Shown here in pieces: positions 41,105-50,316 of a stretch of DNA of 64,000 nt (position 1 is its first letter; each line of letters opens with the position of its first letter). Under the pieces are notes generated by a model that saw only the letters and a program-made list of their open reading frames with translations, ran no database searches and was not told where the DNA came from. The stretch spans positions 124,001 to 188,000 of the forward strand of contig NZ_JAJTSZ010000001.1 in NCBI RefSeq assembly GCF_021440195.1. Direction: 5' to 3'. A program made the position numbers and the translations under genes. This stretch comes from Dyadobacter sp. CY356. GTDB lineage: Bacteria > Bacteroidota > Bacteroidia > Cytophagales > Spirosomataceae.

Positions 41105-42715
41105 TTATTTTTCGGAAGAAGGAACCAGTTTTGCTCTCAAATCAGGATCTTTCATGTCTTTGTCCAAAGGATACATCGGGTGCTGGATTCTCTTATAACC
41201 AAGTCTTTTTAAATCCTGGTCAACACCACCCGGTGTCAGTGCCAGCAGCCAGTCAGCGCGCATATTGTAAAGTTCAGGTTCAAGATACCCGATCTTGACA
41301 ACAACAATGTCCGATTTGCGCGGATTCAGTCCAAGTCTGGTAAAATCTGCTTCTTTGTGATACGGTTTACGTTTTTTGGTAACAATCACATGCACACTTC
41401 CCACCTTTATCACGACTTCGGTCTCAGCATTTAAATCGCCATGCTCAATAGATTCAACCGTTCCCACGAGCCTTACCGGAGGAGCAAAACGGGCATCAAC
41501 AGCCGCACCGGCCAGGGCATCAATTTTTCCACCTACACCAGCTTTCACAGCGGCCTCAATAACGGCAGGCCCCGGAATTGAGGCATAGATAAGCGAAGGT
41601 CCGTTTTCTGATTTGAACTCTGGACGTTTCAGGATTTCGGTTAGTGTCCACGTTACATCACCGGCCCCACCCGCGGTAGGATTATCGCCTGAATCACTGA
41701 TAAAAAACGGGTGTTTCTGACTTTTTACAGCTTTGTTAAGTGCTTCATCCAACGTGGCAGTAGGTGCCACGAAATCAAACTGAGAACGTACATTCCAAAA
41801 ATTTCCTGCAAGCTGCTCTGCGGTTTTTGTCACTTTGTCCTTGTCATCGCCCGTCACCATCACAACCGCATGGTTACGAGGCTCATCCGCCCATGCATAT
41901 CCGATCCAGATTGCCGCATCAATGATCCCTGGTTGCAAAGAAGCTGGTGAAACTGCCGCATATAAAGTTTTTCCCGGCTCAATCCGCGTGCTGGTTTGCT
42001 CTCCCGGCAATAATATCGGGATTGGAATCCAGGCCTTGTAAGCAGGTTTTCCTTTGCCACTTTCCAGGCGGGACAGCATATTGGCAACTGCACGCCTCTT
42101 GGTCGCCATCGCATCTTCATGAGGGGCCATCCGGTAGCAGGTGATCAGGTCGGTGTTTTGTGCCAGACGCCAGGAAACATTTCCGTGCAAATCCATTGAG
42201 GTTGAAATGAAAGGTTTTTTGCCAACCACTTCGCGGATCCGGATCAGAAAATCACCTTCCGGATCGTCCATGCCCACCACGCTCATAGCGCCATGAATGT
42301 CATAGAAAATGGCATCATATGGAAGATTTTTTCTAAGCAGATCAAGTGATTGTTTTACCATCGACTCATACGCTTCTTTTGTAACCGTGCCACCCGGTAA
42401 AGAACGGCCCATGAATGCAGGAAGCCAGTTGGCACTTTTACGAAGTACAGAATCAGGCGAGAAAAAAGGATACGATGTAAAAATCTGATCGCCACGTTTT
42501 GGATGAAAGGCCTCTTCATTCGTACGTGCAGGAGAAAAAGTACTGGATTCAATGGCCAAACCAACAATACCTATACGGGGAAGTGGTTTTTGCTGTGCGT
42601 CAGAAGCTGATTTTTCTTCAACAACAAATCTTTCAACCTCCTTTGCGGCGACCGGAAGAATGGTTTGAGAAAAGGTTAAATAAATAGAAGTGAGAAGCAA
42701 AAAGGTTTGTTTCAT
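41105..42715 (-). CDS. Exported M81 (MlrC-like) family peptidase
   Basis: 536 aa with a Sec signal peptide (about 1-24). The catalytic MlrC domain begins at PRIGIVGLAIESSTFSP (about 46-62), and the family's landmark residues appear in order: DAIFYDIHGAMSV, STSMDLHGNVSWR, TCYRMAPHEDAM and ISDSGDNPTAGGAGD. These contain the histidine and acidic residues proposed as zinc ligands. MlrC is known for degrading linear microcystin peptides, but most relatives have unknown substrates. It is a minus-strand single gene, closed by the bidirectional terminator. The function is not certain. Confidence 0.9.
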   Translation of the reverse strand: MKQTFLLLTSIYLTFSQTILPVAAKEVERFVVEEKSASDAQQKPLPRIGIVGLAIESSTFSPARTNEEAFHPKRGDQIFTSYPFFSPDSVLRKSANWLPAFMGRSLPGGTVTKEAYESMVKQSLDLLRKNLPYDAIFYDIHGAMSVVGMDDPEGDFLIRIREVVGKKPFISTSMDLHGNVSWRLAQNTDLITCYRMAPHEDAMATKRRAVANMLSRLESGKGKPAYKAWIPIPILLPGEQTSTRIEPGKTLYAAVSPASLQPGIIDAAIWIGYAWADEPRNHAVVMVTGDDKDKVTKTAEQLAGNFWNVRSQFDFVAPTATLDEALNKAVKSQKHPFFISDSGDNPTAGGAGDVTWTLTEILKRPEFKSENGPSLIYASIPGPAVIEAAVKAGVGGKIDALAGAAVDARFAPPVRLVGTVESIEHGDLNAETEVVIKVGSVHVIVTKKRKPYHKEADFTRLGLNPRKSDIVVVKIGYLEPELYNMRADWLLALTPGGVDQDLKRLGYKRIQHPMYPLDKDMKDPDLRAKLVPSSEK

Positions 42716-42934
42716 ATATAAAATTTGGTTCAGGGGATATTTTAAAATATTTTATTAAATATAATCAACTTTCAACATCTCTGGTGAATTTGTGATAAAA
42801 CTTTCGTCAAACGCTGTTAAACTGTTGTTGATTGATTAAGAAGTATAGCATGCAAACTGCTATTTGGTCACTTTTAATTTGAATTTTATAAGTTTTGGAT
42901 TGTTTTTGGCAAGCATCGGCATCTGTGCAATGTA

Positions 42935-42942
42935 TATTTTTG
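42935..42942 (+). promoter_or_regulatory. Possible -7 box upstream of the DoxX-like gene
   Basis: TATTTTTG matches TAnnTTTG and lies 16 bp before the start codon at 42959, so the leader would be very short. No TTTG -33 box lies 19-21 bp upstream. A TTGGTCA half-site (42864-42870) lies about 65 bp upstream of the box. Confidence 0.3.
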
Positions 42943-42958
42943 TGAAACCAAAAACGAA

Positions 42959-43327
42959 ATGGACATGATCATCAAATTAATCAGCGGAGCACTAATTGTG
43001 TTCACAGCTTACATGGGTTTCAAACATGGCTGGCAGGCACTTCATATCAAACCAGGTGATACAGGTCCCGAAGTAGATTTGTTTAATAAGTTGAATGTTA
43101 GTCCGGTTACCATAAAAATTATTGGAGTTCTGAGCATTTTGGGCGGTCTTCTTATTCTGGCTCCCCAAACATTTTTCATAGGAAATTTACTGAATGCTTT
43201 TGTGATCGTATTTCTGATGGCGATGTTTTTAAATGTCAATGAAATTAAGCCGGCATTGGTTGAAATACCATTTCTGATCGTGCCTTTGTTGCTGATTTAT
43301 TTAAAATATCCATATGACTTTGGATAA
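42959..43327 (+). CDS. Small integral membrane protein (DoxX-like)
   Basis: 122 aa with four hydrophobic segments (about 3-22, 53-70, 73-90, 97-117) and a short soluble loop between the first and second. The layout of a conserved KHGW..L segment and four helices matches small DoxX/DUF4345-like proteins. It follows the TATTTTTG box at 42935-42942 and a related operator half-site. Function is unknown; DoxX-like proteins are often tied to quinone or redox stress. Confidence 0.65.
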   Translation: MDMIIKLISGALIVFTAYMGFKHGWQALHIKPGDTGPEVDLFNKLNVSPVTIKIIGVLSILGGLLILAPQTFFIGNLLNAFVIVFLMAMFLNVNEIKPALVEIPFLIVPLLLIYLKYPYDFG

Positions 43328-43409
43328 TGTAAAGTATAAAAAACTTGCATATTCAATCAACGTAGATAAATTTATGATCGATTTATAAATGTTGAGGTGA
43401 AATATTTTC

Positions 43410-43793
43410 ATGAATAAACCAACTCCCGAAGAACTGCAAAGCTTTTTTCGTTCAGATATTTTCCGGTCTGAACGTGCATTGAACGGAGATTTTACGCAGG
43501 CCATTGAAGCTTTTTACGAACGATTTTATTCAGCATTTGATCAAAAAAAATATAATGAAATTGGTATTCACATTGACGACATCCGGCGTGAGCAATTGCT
43601 TTTCGATGAGCAAACGGATACAGATTTTAAAGTAATTATTGATTTTCATTTTATTCAGGAGCCAGAAAATAAACAATCATTTTCTTTAATTGGAGCTGAG
43701 GAAGAGAAGATGTTTTATGATCAGGATAAAGAAGAGCTTCTCAGTTTTTTCATATTAAGGTTTCGAAGGTATAGCCGGCTTTTGATTCAGTGA
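43410..43793 (+). CDS. Soluble protein of unknown function, 127 aa
   Basis: The protein is helical and acidic, with a conserved-looking start MNKPTPEELQSFFRSDIFRS, then a middle QAIEAFYERFYSAFDQKK and an FDEQTDTDFKVIIDFHFIQE strand. No family is recognised. It has ordinary composition. It lies 82 bp after the DoxX-like gene on the same strand. Confidence 0.6.
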   Translation: MNKPTPEELQSFFRSDIFRSERALNGDFTQAIEAFYERFYSAFDQKKYNEIGIHIDDIRREQLLFDEQTDTDFKVIIDFHFIQEPENKQSFSLIGAEEEKMFYDQDKEELLSFFILRFRRYSRLLIQ

Positions 43794-43861
43794 AGTCATC
43801 ATTATTTTAATTTTATTTTCATAAGTCAAATCCAAATTCTGATTTGTATCGTACATAGATT

Positions 43862-43932
43862 ATCCATACCTGAAAAGGTTTGGATAGAGGAGGGTTTAGA
43901 AACAGCTTCGGAAATTCCGGGGCTTTTTTTTA
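43862..43932 (+). ncRNA. Hairpin pair ending in a terminator, possible short RNA
   Basis: A perfect-looking hairpin at about 43862-43886 (ATCCATACCT paired with AGGTTTGGAT, GAAA-type loop) is followed by a second at 43905-43924 (AGCTTCGG with CCGGGGCT, two G-T pairs) and eight T. The second stem resembles those at 36604-36633 and 36910-36938. It is upstream of the AraC-TolB regulator (44099) and ends 166 bp before it. Confidence 0.35.
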
Positions 43933-44098
43933 TGCCCCAATTTTCTATGAAAATACGTTCAATAAGATTAGTTTAAAATTTAAATAGTTGCAGTCAGGAG
44001 AGTGCAGAATTTAAATTATTTTGCATAAAAAATAGAAATTTTATTACTGATCAGTTTATGGCCGACAGTTTTGAAATTTCCAAATACATGCCTGGTCA

Positions 44099-46000
44099 AT
44101 GAGTGCTTCGGAAAAAGAAAAGGTGATGCTGGACAAAGTCAATCAGATTATTGAAAGAAATTTTAATAAGTCTGACTTTGGAATCGATGAAATTTGCCTG
44201 GAACTTGGTACAAGCCGGTCCCAATTATACCGGTATATAAAGGAGCAAACCCAGCTTTCGACTTCCCTGTATATCCGGCATAGAAAGTTGATCAAAGCAC
44301 GAGAATTACTGGAAAGTTCGGAAATGAAAACGTCTGAAATTGCCTATTATCTGGGAATAGACAGTCCACAAAATTTCAGTAAATATTTTACCCAGGAGTT
44401 CGGGCAATCGCCAACTGCTTACCGGAAATTGATTCTGGAAGGGAAAAATAATGTAGCAGAGAAAACGGTTGATGAAATCCCGGATTCTGCATTACCTCCG
44501 GTTATTGAACAAAAGAATAACAAAAGATATCCTCATAAATATTTTTATCCGGTTATCGGATTTATTCTAGGTCTGGCACTGATCATTTCCTTTTGGAAAC
44601 CTTTCTCTGGAAAAACTGAAAATGTAAGGAGTCTCCCAATATTTTCGGGAAATTCTATTGCCGTTATGCCTTTCAAAAATCTTGGTTCGCCGGAAACGGC
44701 GTACTTTTGTGACGGGATTATGGAGCAGATACATGGTTCGCTTTCGCTGATTCATAAACTAAAAGTTATATCCACAACTTCCTCAGACAAATATAAAAAT
44801 TCTCAAAAACTGGTCCCGCAGATTGCCAGGGAACTGGATGTTAATTATATTCTTGAGGGTTCTGTTTTTCAGGTAAATAATAAGATCCGGATAAATGTTG
44901 AGTTGGTTAGAGCACGCGACGACCGGTCGGTCTGGACGAAAAGTTATGACGGGGATACAAAAGACGTTTTTAAATATTTAACCAATGTTTCCAGAGAAGT
45001 AGCCAGTGAACTGGATCAAAAACTGAGTGATGCCGCAATGGAGAAACTTGGCAAAGTACCAACCACAAATCCGGCTGCTTACAACGAATATCTGAAAGGG
45101 AGTCAGCTGATTGTGTCCAGAAAAAAGTCTGATCTTGAAGAAAGTATTGTCAAACTCAATAAAGCGATCGCACTGGATCCTGAATTTGCCGCCGCTTATG
45201 CGAGCAAAGGACAGGCATATCATCTTTTGGGCGAAAGCGAATTTATTGATAATGCCAAAGCGCTGAAAATGACCGAGCAAAATTCTCTGACCGCCATCAG
45301 GCTTGATGCAGAAAATGGACTTGCCTATGCAAATCTTGCGAATATTTATCGAAATCAATATAAATGGGAGCAGGCAAAAACGGCATATGAAATCGCACTG
45401 AAATATAATCCGAATGATGCTCAGATCAATTATTGGTTCAGCCTGTTATTGAGAAGTACCGGCAAAATGAAAGATGCGATCCGTTACAGTTCAAAGGCTG
45501 TGGAGCTTGATCCGCTGCATCATGTTATTTTTGGAGGTAATCTTTTGAATTATATATATGGCGGAGAACTTGATCTGGCCAAAAAAAGTATGGATGAAGG
45601 GCGTGTTCTTTTCAGTGATTCATGGGTATATTATTGGTGTGCAGGCTATTATTTTATTGCCAAAGGACAATACAAAGACGCTCTGAAATGTTATGCTCTG
45701 GCCAATCAGAAAAATCCCGGAATAAAATCAATTAAATACCAGACTGTCTATTGCCAGGCCATGGACGGGCAAACTGATAAGGTCGTTTCTTACTTAAAAC
45801 AATTACCTGAAATTCCTGAAAATTATATTTCCAGATGTGTAATTTACGCCGGCCTGCACGACAAGAAACGCAGCTTGTACTATCTACGGAAAGCGGCTGA
45901 CGCCGGTATTATGTCCACTGACATGAAAGTATCTTCCCTTTTTATCAGTCTTCGTGGAGAACGGGAATATAAAGCTGTTTTGAAGAAATTCGGTTTGTAA
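44099..46000 (+). CDS. AraC-type DNA-binding domain fused through a TM helix to a TolB-like/TPR sensor
   Basis: 633 aa. The AraC double HTH is at the N-terminus (about 14-112; ARELLESSEMKTSEIAYYLG and FGQSPTAYRK). A single transmembrane helix follows at about 149-166, so the DNA-binding part is cytoplasmic and the rest is periplasmic. A TolB-N/FlgO-like domain (about 186-310, IAVMPFKNLGSPETAYFCDG and DVNYILEGSVFQVNNKIRIN) and TPR repeats (about 325-620) make up the outer part. This is a one-component membrane regulator. A close paralogue lacking most of the AraC domain is at 51358-52767. Tandem 17-bp sites lie just past its stop (46052-46089). Confidence 0.9.
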   Translation: MSASEKEKVMLDKVNQIIERNFNKSDFGIDEICLELGTSRSQLYRYIKEQTQLSTSLYIRHRKLIKARELLESSEMKTSEIAYYLGIDSPQNFSKYFTQEFGQSPTAYRKLILEGKNNVAEKTVDEIPDSALPPVIEQKNNKRYPHKYFYPVIGFILGLALIISFWKPFSGKTENVRSLPIFSGNSIAVMPFKNLGSPETAYFCDGIMEQIHGSLSLIHKLKVISTTSSDKYKNSQKLVPQIARELDVNYILEGSVFQVNNKIRINVELVRARDDRSVWTKSYDGDTKDVFKYLTNVSREVASELDQKLSDAAMEKLGKVPTTNPAAYNEYLKGSQLIVSRKKSDLEESIVKLNKAIALDPEFAAAYASKGQAYHLLGESEFIDNAKALKMTEQNSLTAIRLDAENGLAYANLANIYRNQYKWEQAKTAYEIALKYNPNDAQINYWFSLLLRSTGKMKDAIRYSSKAVELDPLHHVIFGGNLLNYIYGGELDLAKKSMDEGRVLFSDSWVYYWCAGYYFIAKGQYKDALKCYALANQKNPGIKSIKYQTVYCQAMDGQTDKVVSYLKQLPEIPENYISRCVIYAGLHDKKRSLYYLRKAADAGIMSTDMKVSSLFISLRGEREYKAVLKKFGL

Positions 46001-46051
46001 GCATTCATTTCTAAAAAATTAAATTACCAATTATTGTCCTCAATCCGGCAT

Positions 46052-46158
46052 TTGACCAAATAGACTAAAGAGTTGGTCAAATAAACTAATCCCGAATCAA
46101 TACGCCAAGTAATTGAACTGATATACCAACACGTGCAGAAACGGGTTGGCTAAATTTG
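46052..46158 (+). promoter_or_regulatory. Tandem 17-bp half-sites (21-bp period) and -7 box upstream of the NTF2-like gene
   Basis: TTGACCAAATAGACTAA (46052-46068) and TTGGTCAAATAAACTAA (46073-46089) match at 14 of 17 positions and are separated by 4 bp, a 21-bp period. A weaker copy, TTGAACTGATATACCAA, is at 46113-46129. TAAATTTG (46151-46158) matches the TAnnTTTG -7 box. The architecture, 17-bp sites spaced by 4 bp, is like AraC araI half-sites. Confidence 0.5.
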
Positions 46159-46199
46159 TTTTATCAGTATACCTTCTCAAAGCTCCCGGAAAATTCAAG

Positions 46200-46745
46200 A
46201 TGAAATCGATCATTCAAAGATCTTCTATGGACTTTACTTTCATTGTTATTCTGATGTTTATCGGAATAACGTGTAGTAGCGACCGTTCAATCAAGGAAAG
46301 CATTACAGAAGCTTCATCTGCCTATGGAATTCTGGCAGAAAAGTCGCTGGATCTGATGGCCGAATTTGATTTTGAAACATGGGGCACCATGTTAAGTGAT
46401 AGTGTGGTTTATTATTTTCCTAACGGGGATGAAGCAAGCGGGCAAAAACTGATTGGGAAAACGGCTTTGCTTGCCTGGTGGAAAAATTATATTACCGTTT
46501 CTGGTATAAGATCCATGTCTATCGAGAATGCCAGTTATGTACCTATATGTATTGAAAAGAATGCCAGATCGGGGGTATTGCCCGGCAATCAGGTGATCGC
46601 CTGTTTTTTAAACAAAATGATCTATGAAAACGGTGTCGTATCCGTGAAAATGAACTTCATTATCCATTTTGATAAAAATAAAATGATTGATGGCTACTAC
46701 ACTTATTATGACATGACCGCAATCAATAAAATACAGAAAGTTTAA
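46200..46745 (+). CDS. NTF2-like (SnoaL-type) lipoprotein
   Basis: 181 aa from ATG 46200; an in-frame TTG at 46146 would add 18 residues but overlaps the promoter-like box. The signal region ends in GITC, a lipobox with cysteine at about 25. The mature part has the NTF2 cone fold pattern (MAEFDFETWGTMLSDSVVYY and GKTALLAWWKNY), seen in SnoaL-like and steroid-isomerase-like proteins. The immediately upstream AraC-TolB-TPR regulator and the tandem sites suggest it is its target. The ligand or enzymatic role is unknown. Confidence 0.68.
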   Translation: MKSIIQRSSMDFTFIVILMFIGITCSSDRSIKESITEASSAYGILAEKSLDLMAEFDFETWGTMLSDSVVYYFPNGDEASGQKLIGKTALLAWWKNYITVSGIRSMSIENASYVPICIEKNARSGVLPGNQVIACFLNKMIYENGVVSVKMNFIIHFDKNKMIDGYYTYYDMTAINKIQKV

Positions 46746-46848
46746 AATATAGCCGGGAATTTTAGTCTCCAAATTCTTCGGGACAGATTTTCATATTGCC
46801 AGAATACAATTTTTAACCCAGGAATCTTTTAACATAAACAGAAGGATT

Positions 46849-48720
46849 ATGTATCAACTTTACATTATCAGAAAACGTGCGGGAAGGTGTTTAGTATCAT
46901 TACTGCTCATATTTCCATGGTATTTTTCAGCATCGGCGCAGGTAACTTCCAGTTTGTATTTTGACAATGCAAACGGTCAGATCAGTTTTCTTGAATCAGC
47001 TCCCGGCCATCTTGTGAAACATTACCCGGCCAATTCGACGGGTATACAGGAAGGCGACATTACACTGTATGAAGGCGTGAGAACGATTCCTGGCGGTCCT
47101 GTAATAGATTGTATTGTCAAAACGGTGCGTTTGACCAATGTTGATACCTGGGAGTCCTTTGACGAAAACAGGACATCGCTCAATACGCCTACTGTATTTG
47201 CGAATAATTCTCCGGATTATTTTTCGCCCCAAATTTATTTTTTAACCGGTGGAGGAAATGTTGTATTCGAGTTTCAGTTCATTCTTGGCGGGACTTTCAA
47301 TACTACATCACTTGCAGGTACCAATGTAACACTGCAAAACGTGAAGTTGAATACCTATGATCTTGATGGTAACAACTTTCCCGGATCTTTTCAATATAAT
47401 AAGTTCACCGGTTTTAATTCCAGTCAGCTATATTCCAGTCCGCCTAACATCACACGTGTGACCCCCTCTTACGACGGATCAACTGGTCTGACAGTATTTA
47501 CGGCAAACCAGATTGCAAATCTTAACCCCATCACCGATCCCCGTACCAGAGTTCTTGTCAGCAATAACAATTTAAGTAAATTTACACTGGTTGCAGGAAG
47601 CTATGGCGACGGAATCTCATTGTTTTTTCTGGATTTTTCCCAGGGTGCTTCTTTTGAATCTGTAACACTTCCGGCCCCGACAATTGACCTGAATACAACT
47701 GCAATCGGGGTTGATAACCTGGAATCTTCCTGTGATATTGAGCTCTCATTTTCAAAGGCTTCACAAACGAATATCTCCACGGCCAGTCAGCCATTGTTAT
47801 CACTGGATATTTCTTATCCCTATTCAGGAATCCTGGATGGAGCCAGTGAGAAGCTGCTGATCAATGGTGCCACCGCCGGAACATCATCTTACGACCTGAA
47901 TTTTGCAACAGAAGGTGCTCCTGCTTTTGTCACGGTTGGGGGTATGGTTTATACAGTGACAGAAAGTGTAAATACGGTTTCCGGTGTTATTTATAATAAA
48001 TTATCATTTACGCCACCAGTAAGTTTTACCATTGATCAGGCCGAGTTTCTGTTGGATGCTCTACGGTATACTAACGTTTCAGCGGCGCCGGCGCAGGGAA
48101 AGCGTAATTTTGTCATAAATATCCGGGACGCTACGTTTAAAAGTCCTGATGCAATTTTCAGCGTTTCTTTGCCTTGTACGCCACTTCCCGTCACGCTGAC
48201 GTCATTTGATGTTTTAAATGAAAATGAAACGGTGATGATTAGCTGGTCTACTACCGAAGAAAGTAATAGTGATTATTTTGAAATACAGCATAGCAGTGAT
48301 GCCAGGCTCTGGAAAAAGCTGGGAACCGTTTTAGCGTATGGTGATACAAAAACCGTTCAGCAATATCACTTTACAGATAATTTTCCTTTGGCAAATATCA
48401 ATTATTTCCGTCTTAAAATGGTTGACCGAGATGCGACTTATGCTTACAGCCGGATTCGGACGCTAAATTTTGATAGGGAGGCATCAGCCAGAATTTTTCC
48501 AAATCCGGTTTCTGATATTCTGACTATCGAAACGCCTGACTGGTCGTCTGTTTCCGGCATAGAGATCTACAATGCAGCTGGGCAAAAAGTATTTGGCAGG
48601 AATGGAAAAGATCTTCAAAAATCCATTGATACAAGCTCATTCAGTCCGGGGATATATGTTGTCAAACTTTTGAAAAATAATACTGAATCCCATTTTGATA
48701 AGATTATAATTAACAGATAA
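46849..48720 (+). CDS. Secreted protein with T9SS sorting tail
   Basis: 623 aa. A signal peptide (about 1-30, ending SASAQ) is followed by a long beta-rich region with no recognised enzyme motif (about 32-440). A fibronectin-like module follows (about 445-540, LPVTLTSFDVLNENETVMIS and YFRLKMVDRDATYAYSRIR), then a Type A T9SS sorting domain (about 545-623, ARIFPNPVSDILTIETPDW to the C-terminus). It should be exported to the cell surface by T9SS. The fibronectin-like part also occurs in the protein at 49317. It lies upstream of the Hcp-like gene by 100 bp. Confidence 0.85.
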   Translation: MYQLYIIRKRAGRCLVSLLLIFPWYFSASAQVTSSLYFDNANGQISFLESAPGHLVKHYPANSTGIQEGDITLYEGVRTIPGGPVIDCIVKTVRLTNVDTWESFDENRTSLNTPTVFANNSPDYFSPQIYFLTGGGNVVFEFQFILGGTFNTTSLAGTNVTLQNVKLNTYDLDGNNFPGSFQYNKFTGFNSSQLYSSPPNITRVTPSYDGSTGLTVFTANQIANLNPITDPRTRVLVSNNNLSKFTLVAGSYGDGISLFFLDFSQGASFESVTLPAPTIDLNTTAIGVDNLESSCDIELSFSKASQTNISTASQPLLSLDISYPYSGILDGASEKLLINGATAGTSSYDLNFATEGAPAFVTVGGMVYTVTESVNTVSGVIYNKLSFTPPVSFTIDQAEFLLDALRYTNVSAAPAQGKRNFVINIRDATFKSPDAIFSVSLPCTPLPVTLTSFDVLNENETVMISWSTTEESNSDYFEIQHSSDARLWKKLGTVLAYGDTKTVQQYHFTDNFPLANINYFRLKMVDRDATYAYSRIRTLNFDREASARIFPNPVSDILTIETPDWSSVSGIEIYNAAGQKVFGRNGKDLQKSIDTSSFSPGIYVVKLLKNNTESHFDKIIINR

Positions 48721-48820
48721 CCAGTTTGTTATTACTTATTATGCCAAAATTAAAACCCAAATCCGAGTTCACATTAGTCTTATATCTTAATCATAACCAT
48801 CTGTAACTATCTTTTACATT

Positions 48821-49315
48821 ATGAAAACCAAACACTTCTACCCGATTTTATTTGCTCTTCTTTTTTTATCATTCGCGAGCCAGGCGCAGAGTTATTATTT
48901 GTACTACCCGGGCATAACGGTGGGAAAAGGTGTAAAAGGACATTCTGACGAGGTTTACATAATCGCCCTTTCAAACGGATTCAGCAAACCATCTCCTTCA
49001 GGTCCTCCTGTTTTTCAGGATTATACTCTGTCTAAAAATAATGATGTTACAAGTATTGATATTCTGAAATATGCAACACAAGGGACTGTTACTGATGGAG
49101 TTGAAATCAGAGCATATGCAACAGGATCGACCTCGCCTGTACTGACTATTCAGCTGAAAGGTGCTTCTATCACTTCGTATGCCGTAGGTGGGGCTAGCCA
49201 GGATGGCGGTTGTACCAATTGCTCAGGATTGACCGAAAATATCACAATAGCCTATGGCGCTATCAAAATCGGAACTTTTGTATGGAGACTTTCAGATAAC
49301 ACAGCAAATTTTTGA
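48821..49315 (+). CDS. Hcp-like (T6SS tube) family protein with a Sec signal peptide
   Basis: 164 aa. Residues 1-22 are a classic signal peptide (MKTKHFYPILFALLFLSFAS then QAQ). The mature part has Hcp fold landmarks: YYPGITVGKGVKGHSDEVYI, FQDYTLSKNNDVTSIDILKY, VEIRAYATGSTSPVLTIQLK and SYAVGG. Hcp forms hexameric rings that stack into the T6SS inner tube, but those proteins have no Sec signal. No other T6SS genes are nearby. The next start is 1 bp past its stop (49317), so translation is coupled to a T9SS-tailed protein. Confidence 0.8.
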   Translation: MKTKHFYPILFALLFLSFASQAQSYYLYYPGITVGKGVKGHSDEVYIIALSNGFSKPSPSGPPVFQDYTLSKNNDVTSIDILKYATQGTVTDGVEIRAYATGSTSPVLTIQLKGASITSYAVGGASQDGGCTNCSGLTENITIAYGAIKIGTFVWRLSDNTANF

Positions 49316-49316
49316 T

Positions 49317-50183
49317 ATGATCAGGCACGTAAAATTCAATCTATATCTAATGTTATGCCTGGTATTTACGATCTCATCATTTGGCGTGACTGCACAACAA
49401 TATTCTGGTTTGGCGGCTAATATCCCGTCCTGGCAGGAGGATTTCCGTAAACTGAAAAAGTCGCCGGCACTGAGTAAACTGGAAGAAATACGGGCACGTA
49501 CAGCTCCTGATTATTTTAATAATTTGTACGGAGCGAAATCCAGATATGCAAAACGGGAGGGTAATACTTTACGGACAGCGGCAGATTGCGGCAATTACGT
49601 ATGTAGTGCCACGCCCTTGCCGGTTACCTTGATTTCTTTCAAAGGTGAACGGATAGATGCAAATCATGCTGGACTGACATGGGAAACTTCGTCAGAAACT
49701 AATAATGCAGGATTTGATATTGAAAGATCGCTGACGGCGGCCGCAACCTTTGAAAAGGTTGGTTATGTTGACGGCGGCGGGACGATTTCGAAGGAAAAAT
49801 CCTATGCGTTTTCCGATCTGAATTCGAATGAAAACATAAGTTATTATCGTTTGAAACAACTGGATTATGACGGGACATTTGAGTATTCCAGAATTATTGC
49901 CGTCAACGGGTTTAAGGAATTATTATCGTTAATCACTGTTCCAAATCCGGGAACGCAAAACAATACTTTTTTTCAGGTTTCCGGGAATGATTCATCGGGG
50001 GAAATTGATTTGACCATACTGAATGTTAAGGGCCGGATAATTTATCAAAACCAGCGGTTTAAGACGAAAAATGACAAAAAGATTTCACTTGCCGGATTTC
50101 CCAAACTAACCTCAGGGCTGTATGTAGCGAAGATCATTTCGGCCGGCCAGCAATCCACTGTATCATTTGTGATCAGCGAGTAA
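49317..50183 (+). CDS. Short secreted protein with fibronectin-like and T9SS sorting domains
   Basis: 288 aa from ATG 49317; the ATG is 1 bp after the Hcp-like stop, and an upstream frame start at 49254 lies inside that gene. A signal peptide is at about 1-28 (ending VTAQ). A short unrecognised region (about 30-90) precedes a fibronectin-like module (about 98-195, LPVTLISFKGERIDANHAGL and YYRLKQLDYDGTFEYSRI) and a T9SS sorting tail (about 205-288, with TVPNPGTQNNTFFQVSG). The module is homologous to that in 46849-48720. It was probably co-expressed with the Hcp-like protein. Confidence 0.82.
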   Translation: MIRHVKFNLYLMLCLVFTISSFGVTAQQYSGLAANIPSWQEDFRKLKKSPALSKLEEIRARTAPDYFNNLYGAKSRYAKREGNTLRTAADCGNYVCSATPLPVTLISFKGERIDANHAGLTWETSSETNNAGFDIERSLTAAATFEKVGYVDGGGTISKEKSYAFSDLNSNENISYYRLKQLDYDGTFEYSRIIAVNGFKELLSLITVPNPGTQNNTFFQVSGNDSSGEIDLTILNVKGRIIYQNQRFKTKNDKKISLAGFPKLTSGLYVAKIISAGQQSTVSFVISE

Positions 50184-50316
50184 TAATAAATCTTAAAAGA
50201 AGGTGTAAGGCAGGATTTATCGTAAAGTCAGATTTGAATGGGTATATTTACTTTTAAAAAATCTGATAGAAATGCGTTGTTTACCGATTAAAGTTTATCA
50301 GAAGAAAACTTATAAA

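Noticed and set aside
48821-49315. A type VI secretion system in this window
   Set aside because: Only one Hcp-like gene is present, and it has a Sec signal; there is no sheath, baseplate, ClpV or membrane-complex gene.
49254-49316. Upstream start for the T9SS-tailed protein inside the Hcp-like gene
   Set aside because: It would place 21 non-signal residues ahead of a good Sec signal peptide; the ATG at 49317 is 1 bp past the Hcp-like stop.
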